Part shown: positions 41,173 to 52,400 of the stretch, in pieces | How the letters are laid out: each line of letters opens with the position of its first letter | Numbering within the stretch: position 1 is the first letter of the stretch | NCBI GenBank assembly: GCA_964035575.1 | Contig: OZ037883.1 | Location: forward strand, 868,001-932,000 | DNA length: 64,000 nucleotides | Direction: 5' to 3' | Source of the DNA: Rhynchopus sp. YZ270_cl-10 | Lineage: Eukaryota > Euglenozoa > Diplonemea > Diplonemida > Diplonemidae | Translations under genes and position numbers: made by a program | The notes under the pieces: model-generated | The model's input: only the letters and a program-made list of their open reading frames with translations | The model's database searches: none | Told to the model about the DNA's origin: nothing

Positions 41173-41577
41173 CTAGGTTATCTTCCTCCAGGAAGTCCAC
41201 ACAGCGAATGATCCTTCAAGTTTCACTCGAATCCATTTGTCACCAGTCTCAATAGACACAACGTCCTGTACCCGTGCTGTCGAATTGCTGATAGTAGGAC
41301 TATGCAGACTCTTATTCGTAAGGAGGAAGTTTTGGGTGAGACCAAAGTCAGATGGAGCATTCACGTTGTTGATACACACATACACATAGATCTCAGGGGT
41401 GTCCAAGTTCGAGTCAAAGTCGAATGATGATGGATTGTTTATGGTTGTCGTGTGTGGTGTGTTACTGTTTACAGGATTGGGTAGAATCGTGGTTTTGACA
41501 AAGAAGCTGTTAGTGATGCCTAAGTCAGATGGTGCATTAGAGTTATTGGCACAGACGTAGACATAGATCTCAGATAT
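41173..41577 (-). pseudogene. remnant with two EIYVYVC-type repeats, possible part of the fossil element
   Basis: The minus strand encodes two copies, about 70 residues apart, of EIYVYVCxNNxNAPSDxGxT, followed by a segment with SIETGDKWIRVKLEGSF. I do not recognise the family. The repeat suggests a beta-rich structural protein. The piece looks partial. Confidence 0.4.
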
Positions 41578-42248
41578 TTGCCTTTTTTTTTTTTACTCGT
41601 GCAAAACTGTGTAATGAACTAATCTCTGTCGAACACAACTAGAATGGTGGGTTTGTGTGTTATTTGTGTCTGAGTGTGGTGTTGGTACGATGGATAAGGA
41701 GGAATACAAAGAAAAACATGGGTGGGTGGTAACTATTTTTTTTTTTTCTGCTGTAGTTTTTTTTTTAACCCACCAACGCCAGAGAGTTGACAGACATAAG
41801 TACCCAGGTTTTAAGTGGAGACGTAATTTGCGAGACCTGAGAGATCACCCGAACCTAATGCCTGCCCCTGCCTCCTCCTCCTCCGCCTCCTCCGCCTCCT
41901 CTTCCTCCTCCTCTTCCTCCTCCGCCTCCTCCTCCGCCTCTTCTTCCTCCTCCTCTTCCTCCTCTACAGTAAACTTGTTTAAGAAGCTTTGCTTCGACTC
42001 AGGAGTCTTTCAAGATATAGAATGACTAATGCAGCATGCCCCTCATGGGCTTACCACTTACGGTTAGTAAGGTTGGAACGAGGATCGATGGGGAACCCAA
42101 AACACACAAAACACACAAACACACATTCACGAATCAGAATTTTGTCTTTTGCTTCCCCAGTATCGCCCTCTGTACGTACTCCTCTCCTCATCTACGGAAA
42201 AAAGAATCTCCCCCCGCCCCCTTTTTTAGTTTACTTGTATACTCGTCT

Positions 42249-43681
42249 TTATCTTGTAAAGACTCCTCCGCCTCCTCCTCTTCTTCTTCTTCTTCTTCTT
42301 CTTCCTCCTCCGTCTCCTCCACCTCCCGCTTCTGACCCTCCTCCACTCACTGCACACGAAGTTAGAGATGGAGGTTGGACTGTGGACAAATCCACAGACG
42401 TGTCACTTGGTGCCTGTTCTCCTTCCGGTGGTGATGCAGGGGGCGTCACATTCTTCACCCACTCTTCTATCGCTTTAGAACTGATCCTGACGGTAGTGCT
42501 GTCTTCTTTCAACATGTCCACAGATGTCACCACCTCTCCCTTCGGTGTCAGCAGGCTCTTGTTTAATACACAGTGCAGGAAGTGGGAATGTAATACTCGT
42601 CTATGAGGTTTGCGGGTGAATGTGACAGTCTTCCCATGATGTGGACCACCTATAACAACAAACTTTGTCATTGTATCGTCATCTTCGACATGCAAAAACG
42701 ACATTATCTTCCTGTCAAATAAAGCATAACACTTCCAGGTACTCGGAGGGTCGCTCGCTCTGTACGAATCCCTCGTGCCACAAAGGAAAAGGAAATTGTT
42801 TTTTCCATAATAATCCACCCGTAAAGTTTCGGCATCCTTCTCCCGGACAATGATGTGTGCTTTAGAGATCTCTTCCTTCACACCGCACACTTCGCATGGA
42901 GTCACAGCTACGGACCTCCATGCCGTTATCTGACTTGCTTTCTTGCTGGCAGTGCGATCTTCGTTAAATATAGTGGGATCTGTCCCAACTACATTCCCTA
43001 GTGCAGCTTCCATCGCCAACACCTTCTCCCTCTGCGCATCCTTCAACGTCTCGCGCGCCGTCTCCAGCTGCCTCTGCACGCTCTGTAAGTGTGTGGAAAG
43101 TGAATGTGCAAAACCAGAAAACAACAAAATAACAACAAAGTTGCACCACACTGTGCATCTCCAGTGCCGACTTTGCAACCCCAACACACACATGTTGCGA
43201 ATGGGTCATGCTACAAAAATAAAATAAAAATGGGTGCGGAAAGCAAGTAGACCACTCGCCGTACCTCCAAAAGGTCCGAGGTTCCCTACGCCACACAGAC
43301 AGTACAACCACATACAATGACTCAACTCAAACTACAAAGAGTTCTACACGACACACACAGGTTGCGAATGGGTCATGATAGAAAGATAAAATAAAAAATG
43401 GGTGTGGAAAGCAAGGGTCATACCTCCTGCTGCGTCTCCAGCTTGGCGTGGCTCTTCTTGACATCATCTTTTGTAGGTGGGCCTAAAAACAGGTTGACAA
43501 GTACAGCAGGCAGGGTCACGTTGGAGTCCATGACACCGTTCATGTCCCAAGCCGAAGCATTGTTGAATAAAGTCACCAACGCAGTCATCTGCCCACTCAG
43601 CATCTCCTTCTCCAGCTTCAGTGTATCAACCTCCTTCGTGGCCTTTGCTAGGAGGTCATCGGGAACAGCACCAGCAGACAT
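42249..43681 (-). CDS. coiled-coil protein with HNH-nuclease-like domain, three exons
   Basis: Model: exon 1 43681-43424 (86 codons), micro-exon 43285-43265 (21 nt, GTSDLLE), exon 3 43082-42249. All junctions are phase 0 with GT/AG ends; total 370 residues. Residues about 65-135 are a coiled coil continuing across the joins (KKSHAKLETQQE, SVQRQLETARETLKDAQRE). The HNH-like core is CEVCGVKEEISKAHII, then YGKNNFLFLCGT and CYALFDRKIMSFL. The first His and the Asn are present, but the second His position is occupied by Cys/Tyr, so activity is doubtful. The C-terminal Gly/Arg run comes from a microsatellite. Related HNH proteins occur in hosts and in mobile elements. The gene lies in the satellite-flanked island; ownership is unclear. 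Confidence 0.5.
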
Positions 43682-43946
43682 GTTTGGGGAAAGGGAAAGG
43701 GGTTGGGGAAATGAGGGAGAGAAAAGGTGTGTACTTCTGTCAGTGGGATGATATGGGTGTGTGATGAGGAGGTGGGTACATGGAAAAAGAGTAAAAAGGG
43801 TGGGGGACTGGGGCTTTTGTTTGTCATCCTCTCTGTTCCTAACTCACAACAAACATGCCCCTCACCACTTCACCAGTTGTAGAACTGGTGCCTTGGGAAC
43901 AGAAACACACAAGTCGGTATGGGGGTTAACATGTGCACATCACCAC

Positions 43947-44105
43947 CTATCGTTTGACCACTACCTTCGGATTCCCAACACACTTGCTTCTGCAACACAT
44001 CACCGTGACTATCTTGCTACCAACACTGCCACCGGAACTGACGTCTCGGGCTGAAGTCCCTTGAGGACTAGCATCTTTCTTCGAGCTCGCGGATTTGTCG
44101 GACAT
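43947..44105 (-). CDS. small ORF following the packaging ATPase
   Basis: 52 residues starting MSDKSASSKKDASPQ, with ATG 11 bp after the ATPase stop. It is Ser-rich, then a short hydrophobic/Cys stretch (VTVMCCRSKC). Tight spacing suggests it belongs to the fossil element. No family recognised. Confidence 0.4.
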   Translation of the reverse strand: MSDKSASSKKDASPQGTSARDVSSGGSVGSKIVTVMCCRSKCVGNPKVVVKR

Positions 44106-44116
44106 CTTTTCTATTA

Positions 44117-44857
44117 TCACCCCGGAAATACAATCTCATCAAAGTTCCTTCGATACTTCAGTTCAGGAACAATAGGCTGGTTATCGATCATGACGAAGTT
44201 GTACCGGGGCAGACCATCAAACAAACTGTTGAACTCATCAGGCTCAAGGTCACTGCATGAAGTCGCTATCATACGTCTCTCCTTCTTGTTGAGGTTGAAC
44301 AGCAGGAAGCAGCTGCAGTTCTGTCGGATAGCCTTTGGGGTGTCGTAGAAGCTCTGGCTCAAGTACACTGGTGAGATGTTGCGATGACGTCCACGTATAT
44401 ACAGGTCGATGAAGTCTCTCTGGTTCTTCTCCATCACAATGTCGTCTAAGATCACAAGGTTCTTCTGATTGGGGTCAAGGTCCTCCACATTGAACTCATC
44501 CGCACTGTCGAAGAACTCTGCTGTTGGCTTCAAGGCTTCTAAGGTCTCCTCGATCTTCTCCTCACTAACCTTCTTCTTCTTCAACTCTCGTTCCAGATCA
44601 CTTCGTATCGTCTCGTCAATGTCTGCAAAGTGCTTCATCATAACCTGGTAGATCGGTTGGTGTAGTGTTGGGCTGATAACGAAGACTCTGTCAAACGGTA
44701 ACTTCAACTCCTTGTTCATTAACATATTCCCCATCACTGTGCTCTTACCACACCCAGAAGATCCGACAGACAACATCCTGAACGGCCATGACGGGAGAAG
44801 CTTTGAGTGTTCATCATCCTCGGGTGCATCATTCTTTGTAACGTAATTGTGTATCAT
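44117..44857 (-). CDS. A32-type (FtsK/HerA) DNA-packaging ATPase of a Polinton/adintovirus-like element
   Basis: 246 residues from ATG 44857 (upstream Met codons ignored because they overlap the divergent ORF). Walker A is SVGSSGCGKSTVMGN; Walker B is NLVILDDIV. A conserved downstream RHRNISPVYLSQSFYDTPK segment matches the arginine/sensor region of poxvirus A32-like ATPases. These enzymes translocate genomes into capsids. The ATG lies 13 bp from the divergent plus-strand ATG at 44871. The frame looks whole. Confidence 0.85.
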   Translation of the reverse strand: MIHNYVTKNDAPEDDEHSKLLPSWPFRMLSVGSSGCGKSTVMGNMLMNKELKLPFDRVFVISPTLHQPIYQVMMKHFADIDETIRSDLERELKKKKVSEEKIEETLEALKPTAEFFDSADEFNVEDLDPNQKNLVILDDIVMEKNQRDFIDLYIRGRHRNISPVYLSQSFYDTPKAIRQNCSCFLLFNLNKKERRMIATSCSDLEPDEFNSLFDGLPRYNFVMIDNQPIVPELKYRRNFDEIVFPG

Positions 44858-44870
44858 TTTCAATAAGAAA

Positions 44871-45593
44871 ATGCAGCTGAACAACACGTCAAGTCTCGAG
44901 AAACTTCTTCTTGATATAGATAGACTGAAGGACTCCATAGCACACCAACGCTCTGATGCTCTCAACAAACAAGAACAAGAAGCCTTGAAGGATGGTCCGC
45001 CGATCAAGACATCTGATGAGGGACTGCAGACCGATAACTTCTTAGCATCCCTTATCACATCACCACCAGACCAACCGATAACAACCTGGGGTGCTTCAGA
45101 CCAGACATCATTCCTAGAAGCTCTATCTCATACGGACACGGGTAGTATGCAGACCCCGAATATGGGACCGACTGCGAATATGGGACCCTACACTGGTGAT
45201 ACTGCGCCTTTGACACCGAATTTGCAACCTGCATTCAGTATGAACCCGATAACCACACATTCACCTTTTGGTACGATATCCACTACATCCACATCCACAT
45301 CACAACCGTTGACACAGACATTGATTAAGGGTCAAGGGAAAGGGAACAAAGGTAAGGGGAGAGGTAGAGGAGGTAAGGCTGGGAGTGGGGTCGGGAGCGA
45401 AAACCCGAGTCTGTATGAAATGAACACAACAGGTGCAATGAATAGACTGATGCTGTTGATAGGGGGAAAGAAGGCAGGGAATACAAGTCAAGCTATCAAA
45501 CAAGAAGCAGCCACTATCCTTGACTGGCTACTCAACAACAAGAAGATAAACGTAGATGAACATAAACTTCTCACACAAGAAGTCAACTCCTAA
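44871..45593 (+). CDS. unrecognised ORF of the fossil element
   Basis: 240 residues from ATG 44871. An N-terminal helical segment (SSLEKLLLDIDRLKDSIAHQ) is followed by a Pro/Thr/Ser/Met-rich low-complexity middle, a Gly/Lys/Arg-rich basic stretch (GKGNKGKGRGRGGK) and a helical C-terminus. The basic stretch could bind DNA. It is followed at once by the capsid-like ORF. Confidence 0.5.
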   Translation: MQLNNTSSLEKLLLDIDRLKDSIAHQRSDALNKQEQEALKDGPPIKTSDEGLQTDNFLASLITSPPDQPITTWGASDQTSFLEALSHTDTGSMQTPNMGPTANMGPYTGDTAPLTPNLQPAFSMNPITTHSPFGTISTTSTSTSQPLTQTLIKGQGKGNKGKGRGRGGKAGSGVGSENPSLYEMNTTGAMNRLMLLIGGKKAGNTSQAIKQEAATILDWLLNNKKINVDEHKLLTQEVNS

Positions 45594-45595
45594 AA

Positions 45596-46336
45596 ATGGA
45601 ACAACTCTCACTCTTTGTATCCTCTGAAGGAGAAGCTCTCTCTACTGACTTCACTGTTGCCTACAACCCTCCCATATACCTTGACGAAGGTGACAACTAT
45701 GAGATAAGTCTCATCAAGAGCAGTCAGTACTACTCGTGGACCAACATCAGCCAGCAGCAAGGCAACAACTTCTTTGAGTGGAGTCGTGATAATGGTTCTT
45801 CATGGTCGACAATAGTGTTCGGTGACGGGAACTACAGCATCTCTGAGATCAACGACCACATACCTTCGGAAATCACAATAGAGCCCATCCTAGCCCTGCA
45901 GAAGATTAAGGTCACCCTACCTACCAACTATCAAGTGAACTTCAGAACAGGCTCCTTCCACGGGATCTTAGGCTTTGCTGAGAACACCATCATAAGTGTA
46001 GGTGATAACATTGCACCACACGTTGCAGACATCACGAACGGAATCCAAGCAGTCGTTGTCCACTGTGATCTTGTGAACCCGAAGTACTCCTACCACAACT
46101 CAGGTACATCAGGCACCAAGTCGCAAATCTTGTACGTTGTAAGCCCACCATCTCTCCCTCCAAGCAGCTTGTACAACGTGGTAGAACCTGGCAGCTCGTA
46201 CTATGTCCCCACCAACAAAACCCAGATCAACAGCATAAGGTTCTGGCTTACGGATCAGAATGGGAAGCGAATCAACAACCAAGGAGAGAACGACAACTAT
46301 CATGTTGTCATTCGTAAAGTAAAATCTTCATACTAA
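45596..46336 (+). CDS. capsid-type (penton/minor capsid-like) protein of a Polinton/adintovirus-like element
   Basis: 246 residues; ATG two bases after the previous stop. The beta-rich pattern includes PPIYLDEGDNYEISLIKSS, a GNYSISEINDHI segment, FHGILGFAENT, VVHCDLVNPKYS and a C-terminal INSIRFWLTDQNGKRINNQG. That last motif (WLTDQNG...) and the order of the others match a protein widely found in animal and protist Polintons and adintoviruses that I take to be a structural, jelly-roll-type protein. The family is well supported, the exact capsid role less so. The frame looks whole. Confidence 0.7.
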   Translation: MEQLSLFVSSEGEALSTDFTVAYNPPIYLDEGDNYEISLIKSSQYYSWTNISQQQGNNFFEWSRDNGSSWSTIVFGDGNYSISEINDHIPSEITIEPILALQKIKVTLPTNYQVNFRTGSFHGILGFAENTIISVGDNIAPHVADITNGIQAVVVHCDLVNPKYSYHNSGTSGTKSQILYVVSPPSLPPSSLYNVVEPGSSYYVPTNKTQINSIRFWLTDQNGKRINNQGENDNYHVVIRKVKSSY

Positions 46337-46338
46337 AA

Positions 46339-46430
46339 ATGTCATCGTGGTCAAATCTAGTGAGAGAACAGAGTGGCAGCCGAAGGCAGAGGAAGAGAAC
46401 CTGGAGTGATTTGGTGGAGGGTAGTGGTGT
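46339..46430 (+). CDS. start of a further element ORF at the satellite edge
   Basis: Starts MSSWSNLVREQSGSRRQRKR immediately after the capsid-like ORF (same TAA-AA-ATG spacing as the ORF before). Only about 31 residues precede the 38-bp satellite. Looks partial; no family recognised. Confidence 0.35.
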
Positions 46431-49400
46431 TGACGCGTCGTATCAAAACGACGCGTTGAGAAGCGTTCCTTTAGTACGCATCAAAACGGCGCGTTTAGAA
46501 GCGATCCTTTCGTACGCATCAAAACGACGCGTTTAGAAGCGTTCCTTTCATACGCATCAAAACGGCGCGTTTAGAAGCGCTGATTTCGTACGCATCAAAA
46601 CGGCGCGTTGAGAAGCGTTCCTTTAGTACGCATCAAAACGGCGCGTTTAGAAGCGATCCTTTCGCACGCATCAAAACGACGCGTTCAGAAGCGTTCCTTT
46701 CATACGCATCAAAACGGCGCGTTTAGAAGCGATGATTTCGTACGCATCAAAACGGCGCGTTGAGAAGCGTTCCTTTCGTACGCATCAAAACGACGCGTTT
46801 AGAAGCGATGCTTTCGTGCGCATCAAAACGGCGCGTTTTGAAGCGTTCCTTTCGTACGCATCAAAACGGCGCGTTTAGAAGCGATGCTTTCGTACGCATC
46901 AAAATGGCGCGTTGAGAAGCGTTCCTTTCATACGTAGCAAAACGACGCGTTGAGAAGCGTTCCTTTCGTACGCATCAAAACGGCGCGTTCAGAAGCGATG
47001 CTTTCATACTCATCAAAACGACACGTTTTGAAGCGTTCCTTTCGTACGCATCAAAACGACGTGTTTAGAAGCGATGCTTTCATACGCATCAAAAGGGCGC
47101 GTTACGTATCAAAACGACGCGTTGAGAAGCGTTCCTTTCATACGCATCAAAACGGCGCGTTTAGAAGCGATGATTTCGTACGCATCAAAAGGGCGCGTTG
47201 AGAAGCGTTCCTTTCATACGCATCAAAACGACGCGTTTAGAAGCGATGCTTTCATACGTATCAAAACGACGCGTTCAGAAGCGTTCCTTTCGTACGCATC
47301 AAAACGGTGCGTTTAGAAGCGTTCCTTTCATACGCATCAAAACGGCACGTTTAGAAGCGTTCCTTTCATACGTATCAAAACGGCGCGTTTAGAAGCGATG
47401 CTTTCATACGCATCAAAACGGCGCGTTCAGAAGCGTTCCTTTCATACGCATCAAAACGGCGCGTTCAGAAGCGATGCTTTCATACGCATCAAAACGGCGC
47501 GTTTAGAAGCGTTCCTTTCATACGCATCAAAACGGCACGTTTAGAAGCGTTCCTTTCATACGTATCAAAACGGCGCGTTTAGAAGCGATGCTTTCGTACG
47601 CATCAGAACGGCCCGTTTAGAAGCGTTCCTTTCATACGCATCAAAACGGCACGTTTAGAAGCGTTCCTTTCATACGTATCAAAACGGCGCGTTTAGAAGC
47701 GATGCTTTCGTACGCATCAAAACGGCGCGTTCAGAAGCGTTCCTTTCATACGCATCAAAACGGCGCGTTTAGAAGCGATGCTTTCGTACGCATCAAAACG
47801 GCGCGTTTAGAAGCGTTCCTTTCATACGTATCAAAACGGCGCGTTTAGAAGCGATGCTTTCATACGCATCAAAACGGCGCGTTCAGAAGCGTTCCTTTCA
47901 TACGCATCAAAACGGCGCGTTTAGAAGCGATGCTTTCGTACGCATCAAAACGGCGCGTTCAGAAGCGATGCTTTCGTAAGCATCAAAACGGCGCGTTTAG
48001 AAGCGATGCTTTCGTACGCATCAGAACGGCGCGTTTAGAAGCGTTCCTTTCATACGTATCAAAACGGCGCGTTTAGAAGCGATGCTTTCATACGCATCAA
48101 AACGGCGCGTTTAGAAGCGTTCCTTTCATACGCATCAAAACGGCGCGTTTAGAAGCGATGCTTTCGTACGCATCAAAACGGCGCGTTTAGAAGCGATGCT
48201 TTCGTACGCATCAAAACGGCGCGTTCAGAAGCGATGCTTTCGTAAGCATCAAAACGGCGCGTTTAGAAGCGATGCTTTCATACGCATCAAAACGGCGCGT
48301 TTAGAAGCGATGCTTTCATACGCATCAAAACGGCGCGTTCAGAAGCGATGCTTTCATACGCATCAAAACGGCGCGTTTAGAAGCGATGCTTTCGTACGCA
48401 TCAAAACGGCGCGTTTAGAAGCGTTCCTTTCATACGTATCAAAACGGCGCGTTCAGAAGCGATGCTTTCGTACGCATCAGAACGGCGCGTTCAGAAGCGA
48501 TGCTTTCGTACGCATCAAAACGGCGCGTTTAGAAGCGATGCTTTCATACGCATCAAAACGGCGCGTTTAGAAGCGATGCTTTCATACGCATCAAAACGAC
48601 GCGTTTATAAGCGTTCCTTTCATACGCATCAAAATGGCGCGTTCAGAAGCGATGCTTTAATACGCATCAAAACGCCACGTTTAGAAGCGTTCCTTTCATA
48701 CGCATCAAAACGGCACGTTTAGAAGCGTTCCTTTCATACGCATCAAAACGGCACGTTTAGAAGCGTTCCTTTCATACGCATCAAAACGGCGCGTTTAGAA
48801 GCGATGCTTTCATACGCATCAAAACGGCACGTTTAGAAGCGTTCCTTTCATACGCATCAAAACGGCGCGTTTAGAAGCGTTCCTTTCATACGCATCAAAA
48901 CGGCGCGTTTAGAAGCGATGCTTTCATACGCATCAAAACGGCACGTTTAGAAGCGTTCCTTTCATACGCATCAAAACGGCGCGTTTAGAAGCGATGCTTT
49001 CATACGCATCAAAACGGCACGTTTAGAAGCGTTCCTTTCATACGCATCAAAACGGCACGTTTAGAAGCGTTCCTTTCATACGCATCAAAATGGCGCGTTC
49101 AGAAGCGATGCTTTCATACGCATCAAAACGGCACGTTTAGAAGCGTTCCTTTCATACGCATCAAAACGGCGCGTTTAGAAGCGTTCCTTTCATACGCATC
49201 AAAACGGCACGTTTAGAAGCGATGCTTTCATACGCATCAAAACGGCGCGTTTAGAAGCGTTCCTTTCATACGCATCAAAACGGCACGTTTAGAAGCGTTC
49301 CTTTCATACGCATCAAAACGGCGCGTTTAGAAGCGTTCCTTTCATACGCATCAAAACGGCACGTTTAGAAGCGTTCCTTTCATACGCATCAAAACGGCAC

Positions 49401-52400
49401 GTTTAGAAGCGATGCTTTCATACGCATCAAAACGGCACGTTTAGAAGCGTTCCTTTCATACGCATCAAAACGGCGCGTTTAGAAGCGATGCTTTCATACG
49501 CATCAAAACGGCGCGTTTAGAAGCGATGCTTTCATACGCATCAAAACGGCACGTTTAGAAGCGTTCCTTTCATACGCATCAAAACGGCGCGTTTAGAAGC
49601 GATGCTTTCATACGCATCAAAACGGCGCGTTTAGAAGCGATGCTTTCATACGCATCAAAACGGCACGTTTAGAAGCGTTCCTTTCATACGCATCAAAACG
49701 GCGCGTTTAGAAGCGATGCTTTCATACGCATCAAAACGGCGCGTTTAGAAGCGATGCTTTCATACGCATCAAAACGGCGCGTTTAGAAGCGTTCCTTTCA
49801 TACGCATCAAAACGGCGCGTTCAGAAGCGTTCCTTTCATACGCATCAAAATGGCGCGTTCAGAAGCGATGCTTTAATACGCATCAAAACGCCACGTTTAG
49901 AAGCGTTCCTTTCATACGCATCAAAACGGCGCGTTTAGAAGCGTTCCTTTCATACGCATCAAAATGGCGCGTTCAGAAGCGATGCTTTCATACGCATCAA
50001 AACGGCACGTTTAGAAGCGTTCCTTTCATACGCATCAAAACGGCGCGTTTAGAAGCGATGCTTTCATACGCATCAAAACGGCACGTTTAGAAGCGTTCCT
50101 TTCATACGCATCAAAATGGCGCGTTTAGAAGCGATGCTTTCATACGCATCAAAACGGCACGTTTAGAAGCGTTCCTTTCATACGCATCAAAATGGCGCGT
50201 TCAGAAGCGATGCTTTCATACGCATCAAAACGGCACGTTTAGAAGCGTTCCTTTCATACGCATCAAAACGGCGCGTTTAGAAGCGTTCCTTTCATACGCA
50301 TCAAAACGGCACGTTTAGAAGCGATGCTTTCATACGCATCAAAACGGCGCGTTTAGAAGCGTTCCTTTCATACGCATCAAAACGGCACGTTTAGAAGCGT
50401 TCCTTTCATACGCATCAAAACGGCGCGTTTAGAAGCGTTCCTTTCATACGCATCAAAACGGCACGTTTAGAAGCGTTCCTTTCATACGCATCAAAACGGC
50501 ACGTTTAGAAGCGATGCTTTCATACGCATCAAAACGGCACGTTTAGAAGCGTTCCTTTCATACGCATCAAAACGGCGCGTTTAGAAGCGATGCTTTCATA
50601 CGCATCAAAACGGCGCGTTTAGAAGCGATGCTTTCATACGCATCAAAACGGCACGTTTAGAAGCGTTCCTTTCATACGCATCAAAACGGCGCGTTTAGAA
50701 GCGATGCTTTCATACGCATCAAAACGGCGCGTTTAGAAGCGATGCTTTCATACGCATCAAAACGGCACGTTTAGAAGCGTTCCTTTCATACGCATCAAAA
50801 CGGCGCGTTTAGAAGCGATGCTTTCATACGCATCAAAACGGCACGTTTAGAAGCGTTCCTTTCATACGCATCAAAACGGCGCGTTTAGAAGCGATGCTTT
50901 CATACGCATCAAAACGGCGCGTTTAGAAGCGTTCCTTTCATACGCATCAAAACGGCGCGTTCAGAAGCGTTCCTTTCATACGCATCAAAATGGCGCGTTC
51001 AGAAGCGATGCTTTAATACGCATCAAAACGCCACGTTTAGAAGCGTTCCTTTCATACGCATCAAAACGGCGCGTTTAGAAGCGTTCCTTTCATACGCATC
51101 AAAATGGCGCGTTCAGAAGCGATGCTTTCATACGCATCAAAACGGCACGTTTAGAAGCGTTCCTTTCATACGCATCAAAACGGCACGTTTAGAAGCGTTC
51201 CTTTCATACGCATCAAAACGGCGCGTTTAGAAGCGATGCTTTCATACGCATCAAAACGGCACGTTTAGAAGCGTTCCTTTCATACGCATCAAAACGGCGC
51301 GTTTAGAAGCGTTCCTTTCATACGCATCAAAACGGCGCGTTTAGAAGCGATGCTTTCATACGCATCAAAACGGCACGTTTAGAAGCGTTCCTTTCATACG
51401 CATCAAAACGGCACGTTTAGAAGCGTTCCTTTCATACGCATCAAAACGGCGCGTTTAGAAGCGTTCCTTTCATACGCATCAAAACGGCGCGTTTAGAAGC
51501 GATGCTTTCATACGCATCAAAACGGCACGTTTAGAAGCGTTCCTTTCATACGCATCAAAACGGCGCGTTTAGAAGCGATGCTTTCATACGCATCAAAACG
51601 GCACGTTTAGAAGCGTTCCTTTCATACGCATCAAAATGGCGCGTTTAGAAGCGTTCCTTTCATACGCATCAAAACGGCACGTTTAGAAGCGATGCTTTCA
51701 TACGCATCAAAACGGCACGTTTAGAAGCGTTCCTTTCATACGCATCAAAATGGCGCGTTTAGAAGCGTTCCTTTCATACGCATCAAAACGGCACGTTTAG
51801 AAGCGTTCCTTTCATACGCATCAAAATGGCGCGTTCAGAAGCGATGCTTTCATACGCATCAAAACGGCACGTTTAGAAGCGTTCCTTTCATACGCATCAA
51901 AACGGCGCGTTTAGAAACGATGCTTTCATACGCATCAAAACGGCGCGTTTAGAAGCGATGCTTTCATACGCATCAAAACGGCACGTTTAGAAGCGTTCCT
52001 TTCATACGCATCAAAACGGCGCGTTTAGAAGCGATGCTTTCATACGCATCAAAACGGCACGTTTAGAAGCGTTCCTTTCATACGCATCAAAACGGCACGT
52101 TTAGAAGCGTTCCTTTCATACGCATCAAAATGGCGCGTTCAGAAGCGATGCTTTCATACGCATCAAAACGGCACGTTTAGAAGCGTTCCTTTCATACGCA
52201 TCAAAACGGCGCGTTTAGAAGCGTTCCTTTCATACGCATCAAAACGGCACGTTTAGAAGCGATGCTTTCATACGCATCAAAACGGCGCGTTTAGAAGCGT
52301 TCCTTTCATACGCATCAAAACGGCACGTTTAGAAGCGTTCCTTTCATACGCATCAAAATGGCGCGTTTAGAAGCGATGCTTTCATACGCATCAAAACGGC

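Larger units (their letters stand above)
41170..46430. mobile_element. partial Polinton/adintovirus-like element (fossil)
   Basis: The evidence is a compact cluster at 43947-46430: a small ORF and an A32-type packaging ATPase on the minus strand, divergent from three tightly packed plus-strand ORFs, one of the capsid/penton-like family of Polintons and adintoviruses. A repeat-bearing remnant at 41173-41577 may also belong. No polymerase, integrase, maturation protease or major capsid protein is recognised, so the element looks partial; the retained ORFs look largely whole. No terminal repeats were identified. 38-bp satellite lies on both sides. The boundaries and the inclusion of the HNH gene are uncertain. 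Age unknown; good frame preservation argues against great age. Confidence 0.6.

Noticed and set aside
40710-41176. 145-codon and 87-codon ORFs with (LHYF) or (SAKS) repeats
   Set aside because: Direct result of the 12-bp tandem repeat; open in several frames.
41657-42025. 122-codon plus-strand ORF ending in poly-Ser
   Set aside because: The second half is a CCT/CTC microsatellite and the first half has no recognisable feature beyond one hydrophobic stretch.
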